Origin: Fimbriimonadales bacterium
GTDB taxonomy: Bacteria; Armatimonadota; Fimbriimonadia; Fimbriimonadales; ATM1
Assembly: GCA_026129745.1 (NCBI GenBank)
Contig: JAHCHL010000002.1
Location: forward strand, 184,002-248,001
Direction of reading: 5' to 3'
DNA length: 64,000 nucleotides
Part shown: positions 34,750-42,731 of the stretch, one piece after another
Layout of the letters: each line of letters opens with the position of its first letter
Numbering within the stretch: the first letter of the stretch is position 1
The notes under the pieces: model-generated
Database searches by the model: none
Seen by the model: only the letters and a program-made list of their open reading frames with translations
What the model was told of the DNA's origin: nothing
Position numbers and translations under genes: made by a program

Positions 34750-35713
34750 ACTGTTTGAAGAAATTCCAAAGCTCTACTGTCGCGTTGTAAGTCTTGAGTT
34801 TTGCGCCGATTACGCTATCGGGCAAATCGGCTTCGATGCTACCTGGCCATCCGTGTCCGTGGCCTTCAATGTAAACGACTCGCAAGAATGCGCCGTCTCG
34901 CCCCGGCGAATACTCTTCGATTCTCAATCCCGGTTTCGACTCGAGCCGCTTGGGAGTGGTCGGTGCACCGATTGCGCTCGCCCAAGTTTCCATCCATTGT
35001 CTGACTGGAGCCGTCGTTCTGCTTCCCCAAGGGAGCCTTGATTCGCCGCCTTCGAGCGGCACGAGCGGGTCCCTCGTTCCGATGACGAAAAGCGTTGGCA
35101 GCGCTTTCTTCGGTTTCGGATTCTCGATTGCGAGTTGTCCAGCTACGGGCGCGGCTGCAGCGAACCGCTCCGGAATCTCCGCTGCGAGTCGAAACGTCAT
35201 TCCGGCGCCGTTCGAATGTCCGCAAACATAAATGCGGTTTTCATCGATGTTTGCTCGCTTAATCGTTTCATCGAGCATCGCGGAGATCGCTCGCACGTCG
35301 TCGATTCTCGTTCGAATCGAGTTTTCATTAAGCTGGCCCGAGTTCCAAACGCGCGGATTTGTTAGGAAATTCGCCGCTGCTCCAGGCCTCGATGGGAGGC
35401 CGGTTGGGGCGAGGACCACAAATCCTTCTTTGTCGGCCAGAGCGCGCCATCCGTTGTTCTCCAGATTGCGCATCCCGTTACCCCCTGCGCCGTGCAATAC
35501 AAGCACAAGCGGCATCGGTTCTGCCACGTTCTTCGGTATGTGGACGTGGTAATCCCAGTCGTACCCTTGATTGCGAATCGTGAGGCTGTGCGTCCCTGGG
35601 CCAAGGGCGTCCTGCTCCCCGACCGTTGAGGCACATCCAAGGGTCATCGAGAATATCGCGGCGACCAACTTCATGCAAAGAATGGACGCAGAAAGATGCC
35701 TTGAGTTCGCCAT
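34736..35713 (-). CDS. Secreted esterase/PHB-depolymerase-like alpha/beta hydrolase
   Basis: The 325-residue protein has an alpha/beta hydrolase fold like LpqC/polyhydroxybutyrate depolymerases. The oxyanion region is VLHGAGGNG, the nucleophile GHSNGAG, the acid GTRDPLVP and the histidine GHGHGWPG, all visible in order. The N terminus is hydrophobic with MTLGC, a possible lipobox, so it may be a lipoprotein. I chose the ATG at 35713; the ATG that begins MKLVAAIF is another option. It would hydrolyse esters of polyesters or aromatic acids such as feruloyl esters outside the cytoplasm. Confidence 0.8.
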   Translation of the reverse strand: MANSRHLSASILCMKLVAAIFSMTLGCASTVGEQDALGPGTHSLTIRNQGYDWDYHVHIPKNVAEPMPLVLVLHGAGGNGMRNLENNGWRALADKEGFVVLAPTGLPSRPGAAANFLTNPRVWNSGQLNENSIRTRIDDVRAISAMLDETIKRANIDENRIYVCGHSNGAGMTFRLAAEIPERFAAAAPVAGQLAIENPKPKKALPTLFVIGTRDPLVPLEGGESRLPWGSRTTAPVRQWMETWASAIGAPTTPKRLESKPGLRIEEYSPGRDGAFLRVVYIEGHGHGWPGSIEADLPDSVIGAKLKTYNATVELWNFFKQFSKK

Positions 35714-35776
35714 GGGGACGAAGTACCTGCTGTAAAGAGTACTCATTAATTGCCAATAATCCATAAGAGAACTGCG

Positions 35777-36205
35777 ATGTCCCATCCCATTCCGTTCGCT
35801 CAAAGAGAAAGAATCAAGGCCAGCCTGCCATTGATTCGAGAGCGCGGCTTGGAGATAGTGGAGCAGTTTTACAAGCGGCTGTTCGAGGAACTGCCAGAGG
35901 CGCATTCGCTTTTCGCGAACGGAGTGAACAAACAACGAATCAAGTTTTACATCATGCTGCGCGAGATCGTGATGCAGGTCGACAACTGGCCCTACATCAA
36001 TGAGTCGGTGAAAAGCCTCGGCCGCCGGCACCAGACGTATGGGGTGGAAGCGCATCACTATGTGGCGGTTGGCAACGTGCTGATCGAAGTCCTTTCAGAG
36101 GCATTGGGCGAACAGTTTACGAAAGAAGACCGCGAAGCATGGACTGCACTATATCGAGAGATTTCGGCGTGCATGCTCGACGGTTACTCCGAAAAGGCCG
36201 CGTGA
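35777..36205 (+). CDS. Single-domain bacterial globin
   Basis: The 142-residue protein is a globin of the Vitreoscilla haemoglobin/flavohaemoglobin type without a reductase domain. The proximal haem ligand is His85 in LGRRHQTYGVEAHHYVAVGNVLIEVL, the typical F-helix pattern. It begins IRERGLEIVEQFYKRLFEELPE, the A/B helices. Likely roles are oxygen binding or nitric oxide handling. The ATG at 35777 fits the domain; TTG at 35750 would add nine residues. Confidence 0.87.
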   Translation: MSHPIPFAQRERIKASLPLIRERGLEIVEQFYKRLFEELPEAHSLFANGVNKQRIKFYIMLREIVMQVDNWPYINESVKSLGRRHQTYGVEAHHYVAVGNVLIEVLSEALGEQFTKEDREAWTALYREISACMLDGYSEKAA

Positions 36206-36225
36206 GACGGCAAGTGCCACAATGA

Positions 36226-37050
36226 GTGCCGGTGGCTCCAATCCTTCCAAATGATTCCAACCCATTTCCTTGGGAGCGTGTGAACGAGGAGGACATCGAG
36301 GCTCGGTGTGACGTTCGTCGTGATCCTGCCGATCTCGATCTCGCGATCTCATGCATTGATTTCACCAGCCTGGAGGGCTCGGACACTCCGGACAACATTC
36401 GCGCAATGTGTGCAAAGGCGATCGAATGCGGCGTCGCTTCCGTTTGCACTTATCCTCTGCTCGTTTCTGTTTCAGCAGGTGCTCTGAGTGGTTCGGAAGT
36501 TAGAGTTTGCTCAGTCGGCGGTGGGTTTCCATCTGGGCTTTATCCACTCGAAACGAGGTTGAACGAGATACGCTTTGCGATCGATAATGGGGCCGAAGAG
36601 ATCGACGTCGTCATGAATCGCAGCGCTTTCCTTTCAAGTGACTATGAAACGGTAGCCACAGAGATCGCTGCAATGCGCGACGTTTGCGGTGCGACGACGA
36701 TGAAGGTCATTCTCGAAACCGGTGAACTGCCTAATTGTAATGCGATTCGCAATGCGTCGTTCATCGCAATGCAAGCAGGCGCCGACTTCATCAAAACCAG
36801 CACCGGCAAGATCGCAATTGGAGCGACTCCGAAATCCGCTCTGTGCATGATGGACGCGATTGCCGACTATCACAAGGTGACTGGTCGAAAAGTCGGGATG
36901 AAGCCATCTGGCGGAATTCGCACAGTCGATGATGCGCTTTATTACATCGCGCTCACTCGAAGTGCGCTGGGATCTGAGTGGTTGTCACCCGAACATTTCC
37001 GAATCGGCGCTTCGAGTCTGCTCGACGAGCTGATCAATGCGCGACGATGA
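36226..37050 (+). CDS. deoC: Deoxyribose-phosphate aldolase
   Basis: The 274-residue class I aldolase splits 2-deoxyribose 5-phosphate into glyceraldehyde 3-phosphate and acetaldehyde in deoxynucleoside catabolism. The Schiff-base lysine is Lys190 (FIKTSTGK), the second lysine is Lys226 (GMKPSGGI) and the acid is Asp127 (EIDVVMN). It is longer than the 220-260 residues usual for the family because of an N-terminal arm. Start GTG at 36226 or GTG at 36232, the latter 8 nt after CACAAT. The 3' end overlaps the convergent capsid cassette by 17 nt. Confidence 0.92.
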   Translation: MPVAPILPNDSNPFPWERVNEEDIEARCDVRRDPADLDLAISCIDFTSLEGSDTPDNIRAMCAKAIECGVASVCTYPLLVSVSAGALSGSEVRVCSVGGGFPSGLYPLETRLNEIRFAIDNGAEEIDVVMNRSAFLSSDYETVATEIAAMRDVCGATTMKVILETGELPNCNAIRNASFIAMQAGADFIKTSTGKIAIGATPKSALCMMDAIADYHKVTGRKVGMKPSGGIRTVDDALYYIALTRSALGSEWLSPEHFRIGASSLLDELINARR

Positions 37051-37336
37051 TCTTGAACAGAACCGCTCCGCGACATCTCCTTGCCACGATGTTGAGAATC
37101 GACAGCGAAATTCCCGCGTAATCGATCGTGTCGGTGAGATCGGTCGTGTCGTCGTCAGGAACGATGATCAGTCGAATGGGTCGGTCTGACGAGTCGACAG
37201 CTGATTGGTCTGCATACTTCGCGGCAATCTCCGGCGATGCGATTGCAAACACTCCTTTACGCTCCGTCGAAGAGACTTCGAAAGTCTCTGCAATCGAAAG
37301 AATCGCGGCACGAATGCGATGAACGGCGGCTAACAT
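37034..37336 (-). CDS. Small protein at the end of the capsid cassette
   Basis: A 100-residue protein with no family I recognise. It starts LAAVHRIRAAILSIAETF and contains a run of strands (PIRLIIVPDDDTTDLTDTIDYAGISLSILNIVARR), a layout seen in phage head-completion or tail-terminator proteins, but this is only suggestive. The ATG at 37336 overlaps the connector-like gene by 7 nt. It is the last gene of the minus-strand cassette and runs 17 nt into the deoC 3' end. Confidence 0.5.
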   Translation of the reverse strand: MLAAVHRIRAAILSIAETFEVSSTERKGVFAIASPEIAAKYADQSAVDSSDRPIRLIIVPDDDTTDLTDTIDYAGISLSILNIVARRCRGAVLFKIIVAH

Positions 37337-37758
37337 GAATCGCACTCCGCAGCACGAAGTTTCGATTCTGAAGCGACGATCGATGTCTTTGTGGAGAGCT
37401 GGTTTGCGATGTTGGGTTTGAGAAATGGCGACAACCGTTCCCACCCTTGCCTCTTCAATCCGAATGGGTCGGCAGGATCCGATGCCGTTCTTGGTCCAAT
37501 TGCGAAGTCTCCGAACTCGAGTCTCTCCGTCGCACCGGGTTCGCGACACAACTGAGCGAGAAACTCGCCGGCGATGATTTCCGCTGCACCGAGATTGAGC
37601 GTTGATTCCAGTTCGCTGTCGGCGACATGAACCGGAACAATCGCGTATTCAATGACCGGCAACTGTTCGTCGATGGTTTCATCGATTTCGTCGTCGAAGT
37701 CACTTCCTGCAATTCTGCACTTTCGTTTGATCGTGTCTCTGCTTACGTTCAGCGCCAT
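37330..37758 (-). CDS. Phage connector/head-completion-like protein
   Basis: The 142-residue protein has an N-terminal helix-turn-helix-like stretch (NVSRDTIKRKCRIAGSDFDDEIDETIDEQLPVIEYAI) and a helical middle (LNLGAAEIIAGEFLAQLCREPG). This resembles gp6-type head-tail connector proteins, which seal the portal after DNA packaging. GGAGG lies 5 nt before the ATG. Its start overlaps the preceding small membrane-protein gene by 59 nt. A connector without a visible portal gene is odd. Confidence 0.5.
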   Translation of the reverse strand: MALNVSRDTIKRKCRIAGSDFDDEIDETIDEQLPVIEYAIVPVHVADSELESTLNLGAAEIIAGEFLAQLCREPGATERLEFGDFAIGPRTASDPADPFGLKRQGWERLSPFLKPNIANQLSTKTSIVASESKLRAAECDSC

Positions 37759-37996
37759 TTCTTTCCTCCAAGAGTTTCGTCAGCAGCGCAGAGTTGCGAT
37801 GTACCGCGCCAGCCAGCGCGCGAATCGCGGCGCGATGCCGTTCTGCGTCGCGCTTTCCTTCTTCAACGAGCGCTTCCAAATGCCGAATGAACCGTTCGGC
37901 TATGTTTCGCTGCTGCGTCATGCTGTATCGCATCATCCAAACGCTGCAGGCTGCGAAGGCGCCCGCAATCGCGAGCGCCTCCATGCCAGGGTTCAT
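37700..37996 (-). CDS. Small membrane/coiled-coil protein of the capsid cassette
   Basis: A 98-residue protein with one hydrophobic helix near the N terminus (ALAIAGAFAACSVWMM) and a long charged helix (RNIAERFIRHLEALVEEGKRDAERHRAAI). No family recognised; in phages such proteins are sometimes holins or spanins, but no lysis gene is present. The ATG overlaps the upstream stop by 4 nt. Confidence 0.55.
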   Translation of the reverse strand: MNPGMEALAIAGAFAACSVWMMRYSMTQQRNIAERFIRHLEALVEEGKRDAERHRAAIRALAGAVHRNSALLTKLLEERNGAERKQRHDQTKVQNCRK

Positions 37997-38253
37997 CGCC
38001 GCCTAAGCGCACGGCGCAACCGATCGAGCGCGCTCCCCGCTGCGCGCATCGTTTCATCAAAGTCGTCGAAGTCTGCGCGCAACTCCTGACTCGCTGGGTC
38101 GTTTCGTCCCTGCATATATCCAAGAAAGCTTTGCCGAAAGTAGGCGAACGCTTCTTGGGTCCCGGCGCCGGTTAGCGTCACCGCAGCAATCGCTCCAGCG
38201 ATTCCGCCAACACCGAGCGAAAGCAGAAACACAAGAAAGTCAAATCCTTCCAT
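37993..38253 (-). CDS. Small membrane protein of the capsid cassette
   Basis: An 86-residue protein with an N-terminal hydrophobic, glycine-rich helix (FLVFLLSLGVGGIAGAIAAVTL), then an acidic helical tail. I do not recognise it. A strong GGGAGG lies 6 nt before the ATG. It follows the capsid gene after 12 nt and overlaps the next gene by 4 nt. Confidence 0.6.
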   Translation of the reverse strand: MEGFDFLVFLLSLGVGGIAGAIAAVTLTGAGTQEAFAYFRQSFLGYMQGRNDPASQELRADFDDFDETMRAAGSALDRLRRALRRR

Positions 38254-38265
38254 CGCGACCTCCCT

Positions 38266-39204
38266 TTACCCAGTCGAACCGTAGGCCGTTTGCCAAAGTC
38301 CGTAGCCGACGTTGTATCTGCCGCGAACGCCATAGAAGTAGCGGTCGTGCCACCACGCGGATTCGCTCGACCCGCCGCTGTCCATCGCGGTGAACTCGAC
38401 CGGCACATCGCTTCGCTGCTGCAAGATGATTGAGCGCATCGCGCGTGAAGTGTCGAGCAAGAACCATTGGTCTTCGAAACTTCCGCGAAGATAGGGAGAA
38501 ACGACCAACTTCAGCTTTCCTTGAAACGCGTTCTTGTACGGCGTGCTCGAAGCGGTGTCGGTTCCGTTGCCCTTATACACAACGACCGGGCTTTCGATCA
38601 ATTCGATCGCGCTCCATTGGAGCTTCGGTCCTACAAGCAGCGTGTCCGGAACGATGCCGAGCGGTTCCCCTCGGTCATCTGGAACGAGCATCATCTTGCT
38701 AATCGCTTCCGCGATGCCCGATGCGTCCAATGGATCATTCGCGAGGTTCGAGTAAGTTCCGCCTGGATAGGTCGGATGCGATGCGTTGAAGAGCGAAAGG
38801 CCGTCATATCCGGCTTCGGTGAAGCCGTTCGCAATCGATTCGACGCAAAGTTTGTGTTGGTGTTCCGCCACACGATCCGCAAGTTCGCGAACGCGCAGTC
38901 GAATCAAATCGTACTGATCGTCTTCGACGGCTTTGCGATCCACAGCGATGCTCGCTTCGAACGTTTTGTCTTCGATCGAGTAACTGTATTCGGTCATTCC
39001 ACTCGGCTTGCGCTCGTCGACGAATTCGTTCATCGTCGGCGTACTGCCGAGCCACGCGTACTTCTGCTGCGGAATCGTTGTGTTGACGATGGTCGCGATC
39101 TGTTGTGCGACGCCGGTTTCCGCTCGCTTGCGATAGGCGAGATCGAACTCCGTTCGGAGTCCGGGCAATAGAAGATTGGGTATGTCGCTTTTTGTGATCG
39201 GCAT
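38266..39204 (-). CDS. Mu-like major capsid protein (gpT family)
   Basis: The 312-residue protein closely follows the Mu gpT major head subunit pattern. Matching segments are an N-terminal LLPGLRTEFDLAYRK, YAWLGSTPTMNEFVDERK, FEASIAVDRKAVEDDQYDLIRLRVRELADRVAEHQHKL, YDGLSLFNASHP and the late WFLLDTSRAMRSIILQQR. It should assemble an HK97-fold shell. AGGAGG stands 7 nt before the ATG. It lies between a decoration-protein gene and small membrane-protein genes; no portal or terminase gene is in the window. Length and motifs look intact, so this is not an obvious pseudogene. Confidence 0.85.
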   Translation of the reverse strand: MPITKSDIPNLLLPGLRTEFDLAYRKRAETGVAQQIATIVNTTIPQQKYAWLGSTPTMNEFVDERKPSGMTEYSYSIEDKTFEASIAVDRKAVEDDQYDLIRLRVRELADRVAEHQHKLCVESIANGFTEAGYDGLSLFNASHPTYPGGTYSNLANDPLDASGIAEAISKMMLVPDDRGEPLGIVPDTLLVGPKLQWSAIELIESPVVVYKGNGTDTASSTPYKNAFQGKLKLVVSPYLRGSFEDQWFLLDTSRAMRSIILQQRSDVPVEFTAMDSGGSSESAWWHDRYFYGVRGRYNVGYGLWQTAYGSTG

Positions 39205-39217
39205 GAGTTACCTCCTC

Positions 39218-39652
39218 TTATTGTGTGTGCCGGTCGATGCGGATTCTAAGACCCGCGACTCCGGTCGAAGTTTGTTCGAGGGAGACGATTGTCCCGACCT
39301 TGTATTCGTTCGTCAGCCCCGATGTGTTGATTTGAAGTTCGTTGTCGGTCTTCGCGTAGACTTCTGCGCCGATGCTCGCTTGAGTCGTGGAAGACAAATC
39401 GACGTACACTCCACCACCGGACTTCGAAACGCGGCAGCTCTTAGATCCGTTCGATCCAGAATTCGCGACGGTTTCTTCCGCGATGCCGACGAACTTCAGG
39501 TTCGCGGTGGAGTGACTCATCGGGACGAGAAAACCGTTCGCGTTGACTCCGACGAGCGCGCCCTTGTAAATGGTCGTAGAAGCGGCGATCTTGTAGTTGA
39601 CGATGATCGTCGGCTTCGGAAATGCTTCGAACGCTTTGGCTAACGCTGCCAT
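39218..39652 (-). CDS. Capsid decoration/head-fibre-like protein
   Basis: A 144-residue beta-rich protein with IAASTTIYKGALVGVNANGFLVPM near the N terminus and GLRIRIDRHTQ at the end, a pattern common in phage capsid decoration proteins (DUF2190-like). Its position between the protease/scaffold and the major capsid genes matches that role. AGGAGG stands 6 nt before the ATG. Family assignment is tentative; the phage context is strong. Confidence 0.65.
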   Translation of the reverse strand: MAALAKAFEAFPKPTIIVNYKIAASTTIYKGALVGVNANGFLVPMSHSTANLKFVGIAEETVANSGSNGSKSCRVSKSGGGVYVDLSSTTQASIGAEVYAKTDNELQINTSGLTNEYKVGTIVSLEQTSTGVAGLRIRIDRHTQ

Positions 39653-39655
39653 TCG

Positions 39656-40522
39656 TTACCTCCTCTTCGCTATGTCGCGTGGGTCGATGCCTGGAAAGTG
39701 CTCGGCGTAAAACCGCGCTTCTTCGGCAGACAGGTCGTGGCTCGAAATCGGTCCGGATGGCGCGATTTCGCCGAAGTGAACCGTTTTCGGAATCGCGGCA
39801 AGAAGCCCCATTGCGCGCTCTTTCGCAACGCTGTCATCGATCGCTTCGAGCAGCGCAAGCGCCTTTGACTTGATTGCAGGCGGCAACCCAAACGAAGAAA
39901 CGGATCTTTCGATCTCCTCTTTGGCGATTCTGCGCCTAAGGGCAAGCGCTTCTTGCTTCCATTCATCTGCAATCGGATCGTCGCGAAAGTTCTCGCAAAA
40001 CAGCCTTGCGCTCTCGATTCTCGGATTGCCGACGATGCTGACTTCGTGGATTTTGTCCAGCGATTTAGCGACACTGATGCTGAGCGATTTCGCACCCGAC
40101 GTTTCGATGAGGTCGTTCGCCTCTTTGGTCAGCGCGAGCGTTCCGAACAGTTCCGTGCCGATCGCTTCGACATCCGTCAGATAGCCGAGCCTGAATGGCG
40201 ATTCGGTGTGCTCGATGAGAACGGGAACGGGTGCATCGAAACTCCTTGCCATCTTTTGTAGATCGGATGGAGAAACGTTCAGGCCGCGGTCCGAATACTC
40301 GCCGCATTCGAAAAGCTTCGCTTTTCTTTCGATCCATTCGAGGCTTTCACCGCTCGCGATTTGATCGAGATAAGCGGGCGGATCGCCGAACGCCGCGTTC
40401 CAATTCGCCAGCAGCTCCTTCGCCGCAAGTTGACGTTCGGATTCAGGCAGATTCAGCCTCTCTCCCCGAATGCCCGGCCCTAACATCGCCGCTGTGTGCT
40501 TGTTTTCAATTGAAGTTGACAT
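39656..40522 (-). CDS. Prohead protease/scaffold (Mu gpI-like)
   Basis: The 288-residue protein combines a protease-like N-terminal half with a helical, scaffold-like C-terminal half. His105 in VLIEHTESPFRLGYL and a serine at about 146-150 in KSLSISVAKSL, followed by IHEVSIVGNPRIESARLF, match the His/Ser pattern of prohead maturation proteases. The gene order protease, decoration, capsid follows phage head modules. I chose the ATG at 40522, preceded by AGGGG, over earlier in-frame codons that overlap the small upstream reading frame. Confidence 0.72.
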   Translation of the reverse strand: MSTSIENKHTAAMLGPGIRGERLNLPESERQLAAKELLANWNAAFGDPPAYLDQIASGESLEWIERKAKLFECGEYSDRGLNVSPSDLQKMARSFDAPVPVLIEHTESPFRLGYLTDVEAIGTELFGTLALTKEANDLIETSGAKSLSISVAKSLDKIHEVSIVGNPRIESARLFCENFRDDPIADEWKQEALALRRRIAKEEIERSVSSFGLPPAIKSKALALLEAIDDSVAKERAMGLLAAIPKTVHFGEIAPSGPISSHDLSAEEARFYAEHFPGIDPRDIAKRR

Positions 40523-40745
40523 AGTCACCCCTAAGACCGTGAGCGAAAGATTCGTCAACCGACTTCTCTGGAATTGAAGCCGCAAGAGCGGGATTGCTAA
40601 ACCTGGCAAAATTACTGTTGCTCTCTCTCACTCTCTGAATAAGCTGTTTGCAGCCTGGTGTGAGTCCGACTTGGAGGTCTGAGGTTTGAGGAAAGTTGTT
40701 GCTGTCTTGGTCGGCAAGTTTGCGATGGACATCAAGCAGTCTCAT
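40506..40745 (-). CDS. Possible small protein upstream of the prohead protease gene
   Basis: A 79-residue frame fits neatly between its neighbours, overlapping the acetyltransferase stop by 14 nt and the protease start by 17 nt. The product is polar, with no motif I know, and has no ribosome binding site, so it would depend on translational coupling. It could instead be non-coding leader of the protease gene. Confidence 0.35.
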   Translation of the reverse strand: MRLLDVHRKLADQDSNNFPQTSDLQVGLTPGCKQLIQRVRESNSNFARFSNPALAASIPEKSVDESFAHGLRGDYVNFN

Positions 40746-41178
40746 CGCACAGATCTAAGACTCCAAAACCCTTTGTCATCCATCGACCTTGCTGTGCATC
40801 GATGAATCCAAATCGTCGATACAATTCTTGAGCATCGCGCGTTGCCAAGCACCATCGCGTCGAAGTCGCAAACGCATCGTGGAAGAGCAGAACTTCCATC
40901 ATCCATTTGCTTAGTCCGCGCCCACGATATTCTTCCTCGACGAAGACATCGCAAATCCAAGCGAATGTGCAGTAGTCCGAAACGACCCTTGCCATGCCGA
41001 TCATTTCATCTCCGTGAAAGAGACTAAGAACGAATGAAGATGCAAAAGACTTTTCGATGACTCTTCGCTCGCGTTTGCTTGCCCAATAAGACTTGCGAAG
41101 CATTCGTTCAACCGCATCGATGTCGACGCAATCGGGATCGTCGGTCAAGGTGAATTCGCCGTTAGTCCACGCTGCCAC
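40732..41178 (-). CDS. GNAT-family N-acetyltransferase
   Basis: A 148-residue single GNAT domain with acetyl-CoA motif EEEYRGRGLSKWMMEVLL near residue 85 and a late FGFIDAQQGRWMTKG segment. It resembles small GNATs with unknown substrates. The start is GTG at 41178, preceded by TGTAAT with a 6-nt gap. It reads into the capsid cassette on the same strand, so it may be part of that transcription unit or merely a chromosomal neighbour. Confidence 0.8.
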   Translation of the reverse strand: MAAWTNGEFTLTDDPDCVDIDAVERMLRKSYWASKRERRVIEKSFASSFVLSLFHGDEMIGMARVVSDYCTFAWICDVFVEEEYRGRGLSKWMMEVLLFHDAFATSTRWCLATRDAQELYRRFGFIDAQQGRWMTKGFGVLDLCDETA

Positions 41179-41184
41179 TCGCGC

Positions 41185-41190
41185 ATTACA
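41185..41190 (-). promoter_or_regulatory. -10 box TGTAAT before the GNAT gene and capsid cassette
   Basis: TGTAAT on the minus strand lies 6 nt from the GTG at 41178. It could drive the acetyltransferase gene and the capsid cassette behind it. Confidence 0.4.
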
Positions 41191-41204
41191 CCTGATACAC
41201 GGTC

Positions 41205-41263
41205 GGGGGCGGACCCGGCAACGGCAGCCGTCGGACTTTCGTCCGTCGGGCCAGGCCACCCCC
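41205..41263. repeat. Long GC-rich imperfect hairpin, possible structured RNA or palindromic repeat
   Basis: Nested arms pair 41205-41212 with 41256-41263 (8 bp, one G-U on the RNA), 41214-41219 with 41250-41255 (6 bp) and 41228-41236 with 41241-41249 (9 bp with one mismatch). Read on the minus strand the apical loop is GAAA, a GNRA tetraloop. The only large irregularity is an 8-nt one-sided bulge at 41220-41227. It lies between the RNase gene end and the GNAT gene start on the minus strand. It could be a terminator, an mRNA leader element or a dispersed palindromic repeat; no T tract follows. Confidence 0.6.
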
Positions 41264-41345
41264 TTCCGTCCTGTCGGTCAGGCAGGTTAATGTGGGACGC
41301 GCGAAAGCAACAAGAGTTCCGTTTAGCCGTGAGTTGTGTGCGCTG

Positions 41346-42731
41346 TTAGTTCAGGTCGACCCGTTCGCCGTACTCAGGAATCGTCGTGTTCCATGCGAGT
41401 TCGCGTTCGATTCGCGATTGCAGTGCCTCGGAAGCATGCGGCTCGCCGTGGACGATAAAAGTTCGCTTCGGGGGTGATTGGAATCCCGAGAGCCAGTCCA
41501 TGATTTCGTTCGAGTCGGCATGCGCTGAGAGCGATGCGATCATTTCGACGCGGGCCTTCACCTCGACTTCTTCGCCAAGAATCGTGACAGGAGACCTGCC
41601 TTCTACCAGTTCACGGCCAAGCGTTCCTTCTGCCTGAAATCCTACAAACAGAATCACATTGCGCTGATCGGGCAATCGTGAGAGCAGATGGTGTGTAATC
41701 CGCCCCCCCGAAGCCATTCCGCTGCTGGATATGATGATTCCAGGGCCTGGTCTCTTGTTCAATGCTTTCGACTGATCACGTCCGCGCACGAACGTCACGT
41801 TTGCTGCGCGCAATGGATTGCGGCCTTCGTCAACAAGCGCTTCCATATCGAGATCATGATCGTCTTGATTGCGTACATAGATGGAAGTCGCATCGATGGC
41901 CATCGGGCTATCGACCCAAACAGGAATCGGTTCGCATTCTCCGTGACTCTCCAAATCGCGCAAGTAATAGAGCACGTCCTGCGTACGTCCAATCGCAAAC
42001 GATGGAATGACGAGCATCCCTCCCGATTCGCACACCTGTTTGACCATTCTCAGAATCGCTTGTTGCGGTGGATCGGCAGGATGCACACGATCGCCATACG
42101 TGCTTTCGACAAGCAAATAGTCTGCATGGGTGAGAATCTCTGGATCGCGAATGATGGGTTGGTTCGGGCGTCCTAAGTCGCCTCCGAAAACGATCAGCCT
42201 TCCGTCCGGCAAGAAGAACTCGACAAACGCGGATCCAAGAATATGTCCCGCTCTGCGGAACCGAACGATGCAACCGCCACCGAGCGAAATCTCTTTGTCG
42301 TAACCATGCGCTTCGAGCAATCTGCCGGCAGCTTCGGCGTCGCGTTCATCGTAAAGTGGGAGAGCCGGCCGATGCTTCGTCAGGTTTTTCTTGTTGACGT
42401 AGTCCGCGTACTCTTCTTGCAGCCTTCCGCTGTCTGGAAGGCTGAGCCTCGTTATCTCTGCGGTGCCAGGCGTGCAGAGAACGGGGCCCGAGAATCCGTC
42501 CTTGTGAAGCTTCGGCAGGTATCCGATGTGGTCGATGTGCGCGTGCGTAAGAATGACCTTTTCGATTTCATTCGCATCGATGGGAAGCCTCTGCCAGTTT
42601 CGTTCTTTGAGTTCGTCCGGGCCCTGAAACAGCCCGCAATCGATGAGAAACTTCCTTCGCCCAACGGAGAGGAGATATTTCGATCCAGTTACTGTTCCCG
42701 CAGCTCCGAGAAACTGAATCGTGACCTTCAC
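41346..42731 (-). CDS. Metallo-beta-lactamase/beta-CASP RNase (CPSF73-like)
   Basis: The 461-residue protein has the zinc-binding motif THAHIDHIG near residue 65, FLGAAGTVTGSKYLL at the start, the third-strand GGDLGRP, the beta-CASP motifs VIPSFAIGRTQDVLYYL and SSSGMASGGRITHHL, and the C-terminal SLSAHADSNEIMDWL. These define mRNA 3'-end-processing-type exo/endoribonucleases. The start is GTG at 42731, overlapping the lgt stop by 4 nt (GTGA), so it is coupled to lgt, an unexpected partner. Confidence 0.9.
   Translation of the reverse strand: MKVTIQFLGAAGTVTGSKYLLSVGRRKFLIDCGLFQGPDELKERNWQRLPIDANEIEKVILTHAHIDHIGYLPKLHKDGFSGPVLCTPGTAEITRLSLPDSGRLQEEYADYVNKKNLTKHRPALPLYDERDAEAAGRLLEAHGYDKEISLGGGCIVRFRRAGHILGSAFVEFFLPDGRLIVFGGDLGRPNQPIIRDPEILTHADYLLVESTYGDRVHPADPPQQAILRMVKQVCESGGMLVIPSFAIGRTQDVLYYLRDLESHGECEPIPVWVDSPMAIDATSIYVRNQDDHDLDMEALVDEGRNPLRAANVTFVRGRDQSKALNKRPGPGIIISSSGMASGGRITHHLLSRLPDQRNVILFVGFQAEGTLGRELVEGRSPVTILGEEVEVKARVEMIASLSAHADSNEIMDWLSGFQSPPKRTFIVHGEPHASEALQSRIERELAWNTTIPEYGERVDLN

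Noticed and set aside
41205..41290. Known riboswitch or RNase P/SRP RNA at the long hairpin
   Set aside because: A GAAAGTCC segment recalls RNase P RNA, but the required conserved helices and the second half are missing, and no riboswitch consensus fits.
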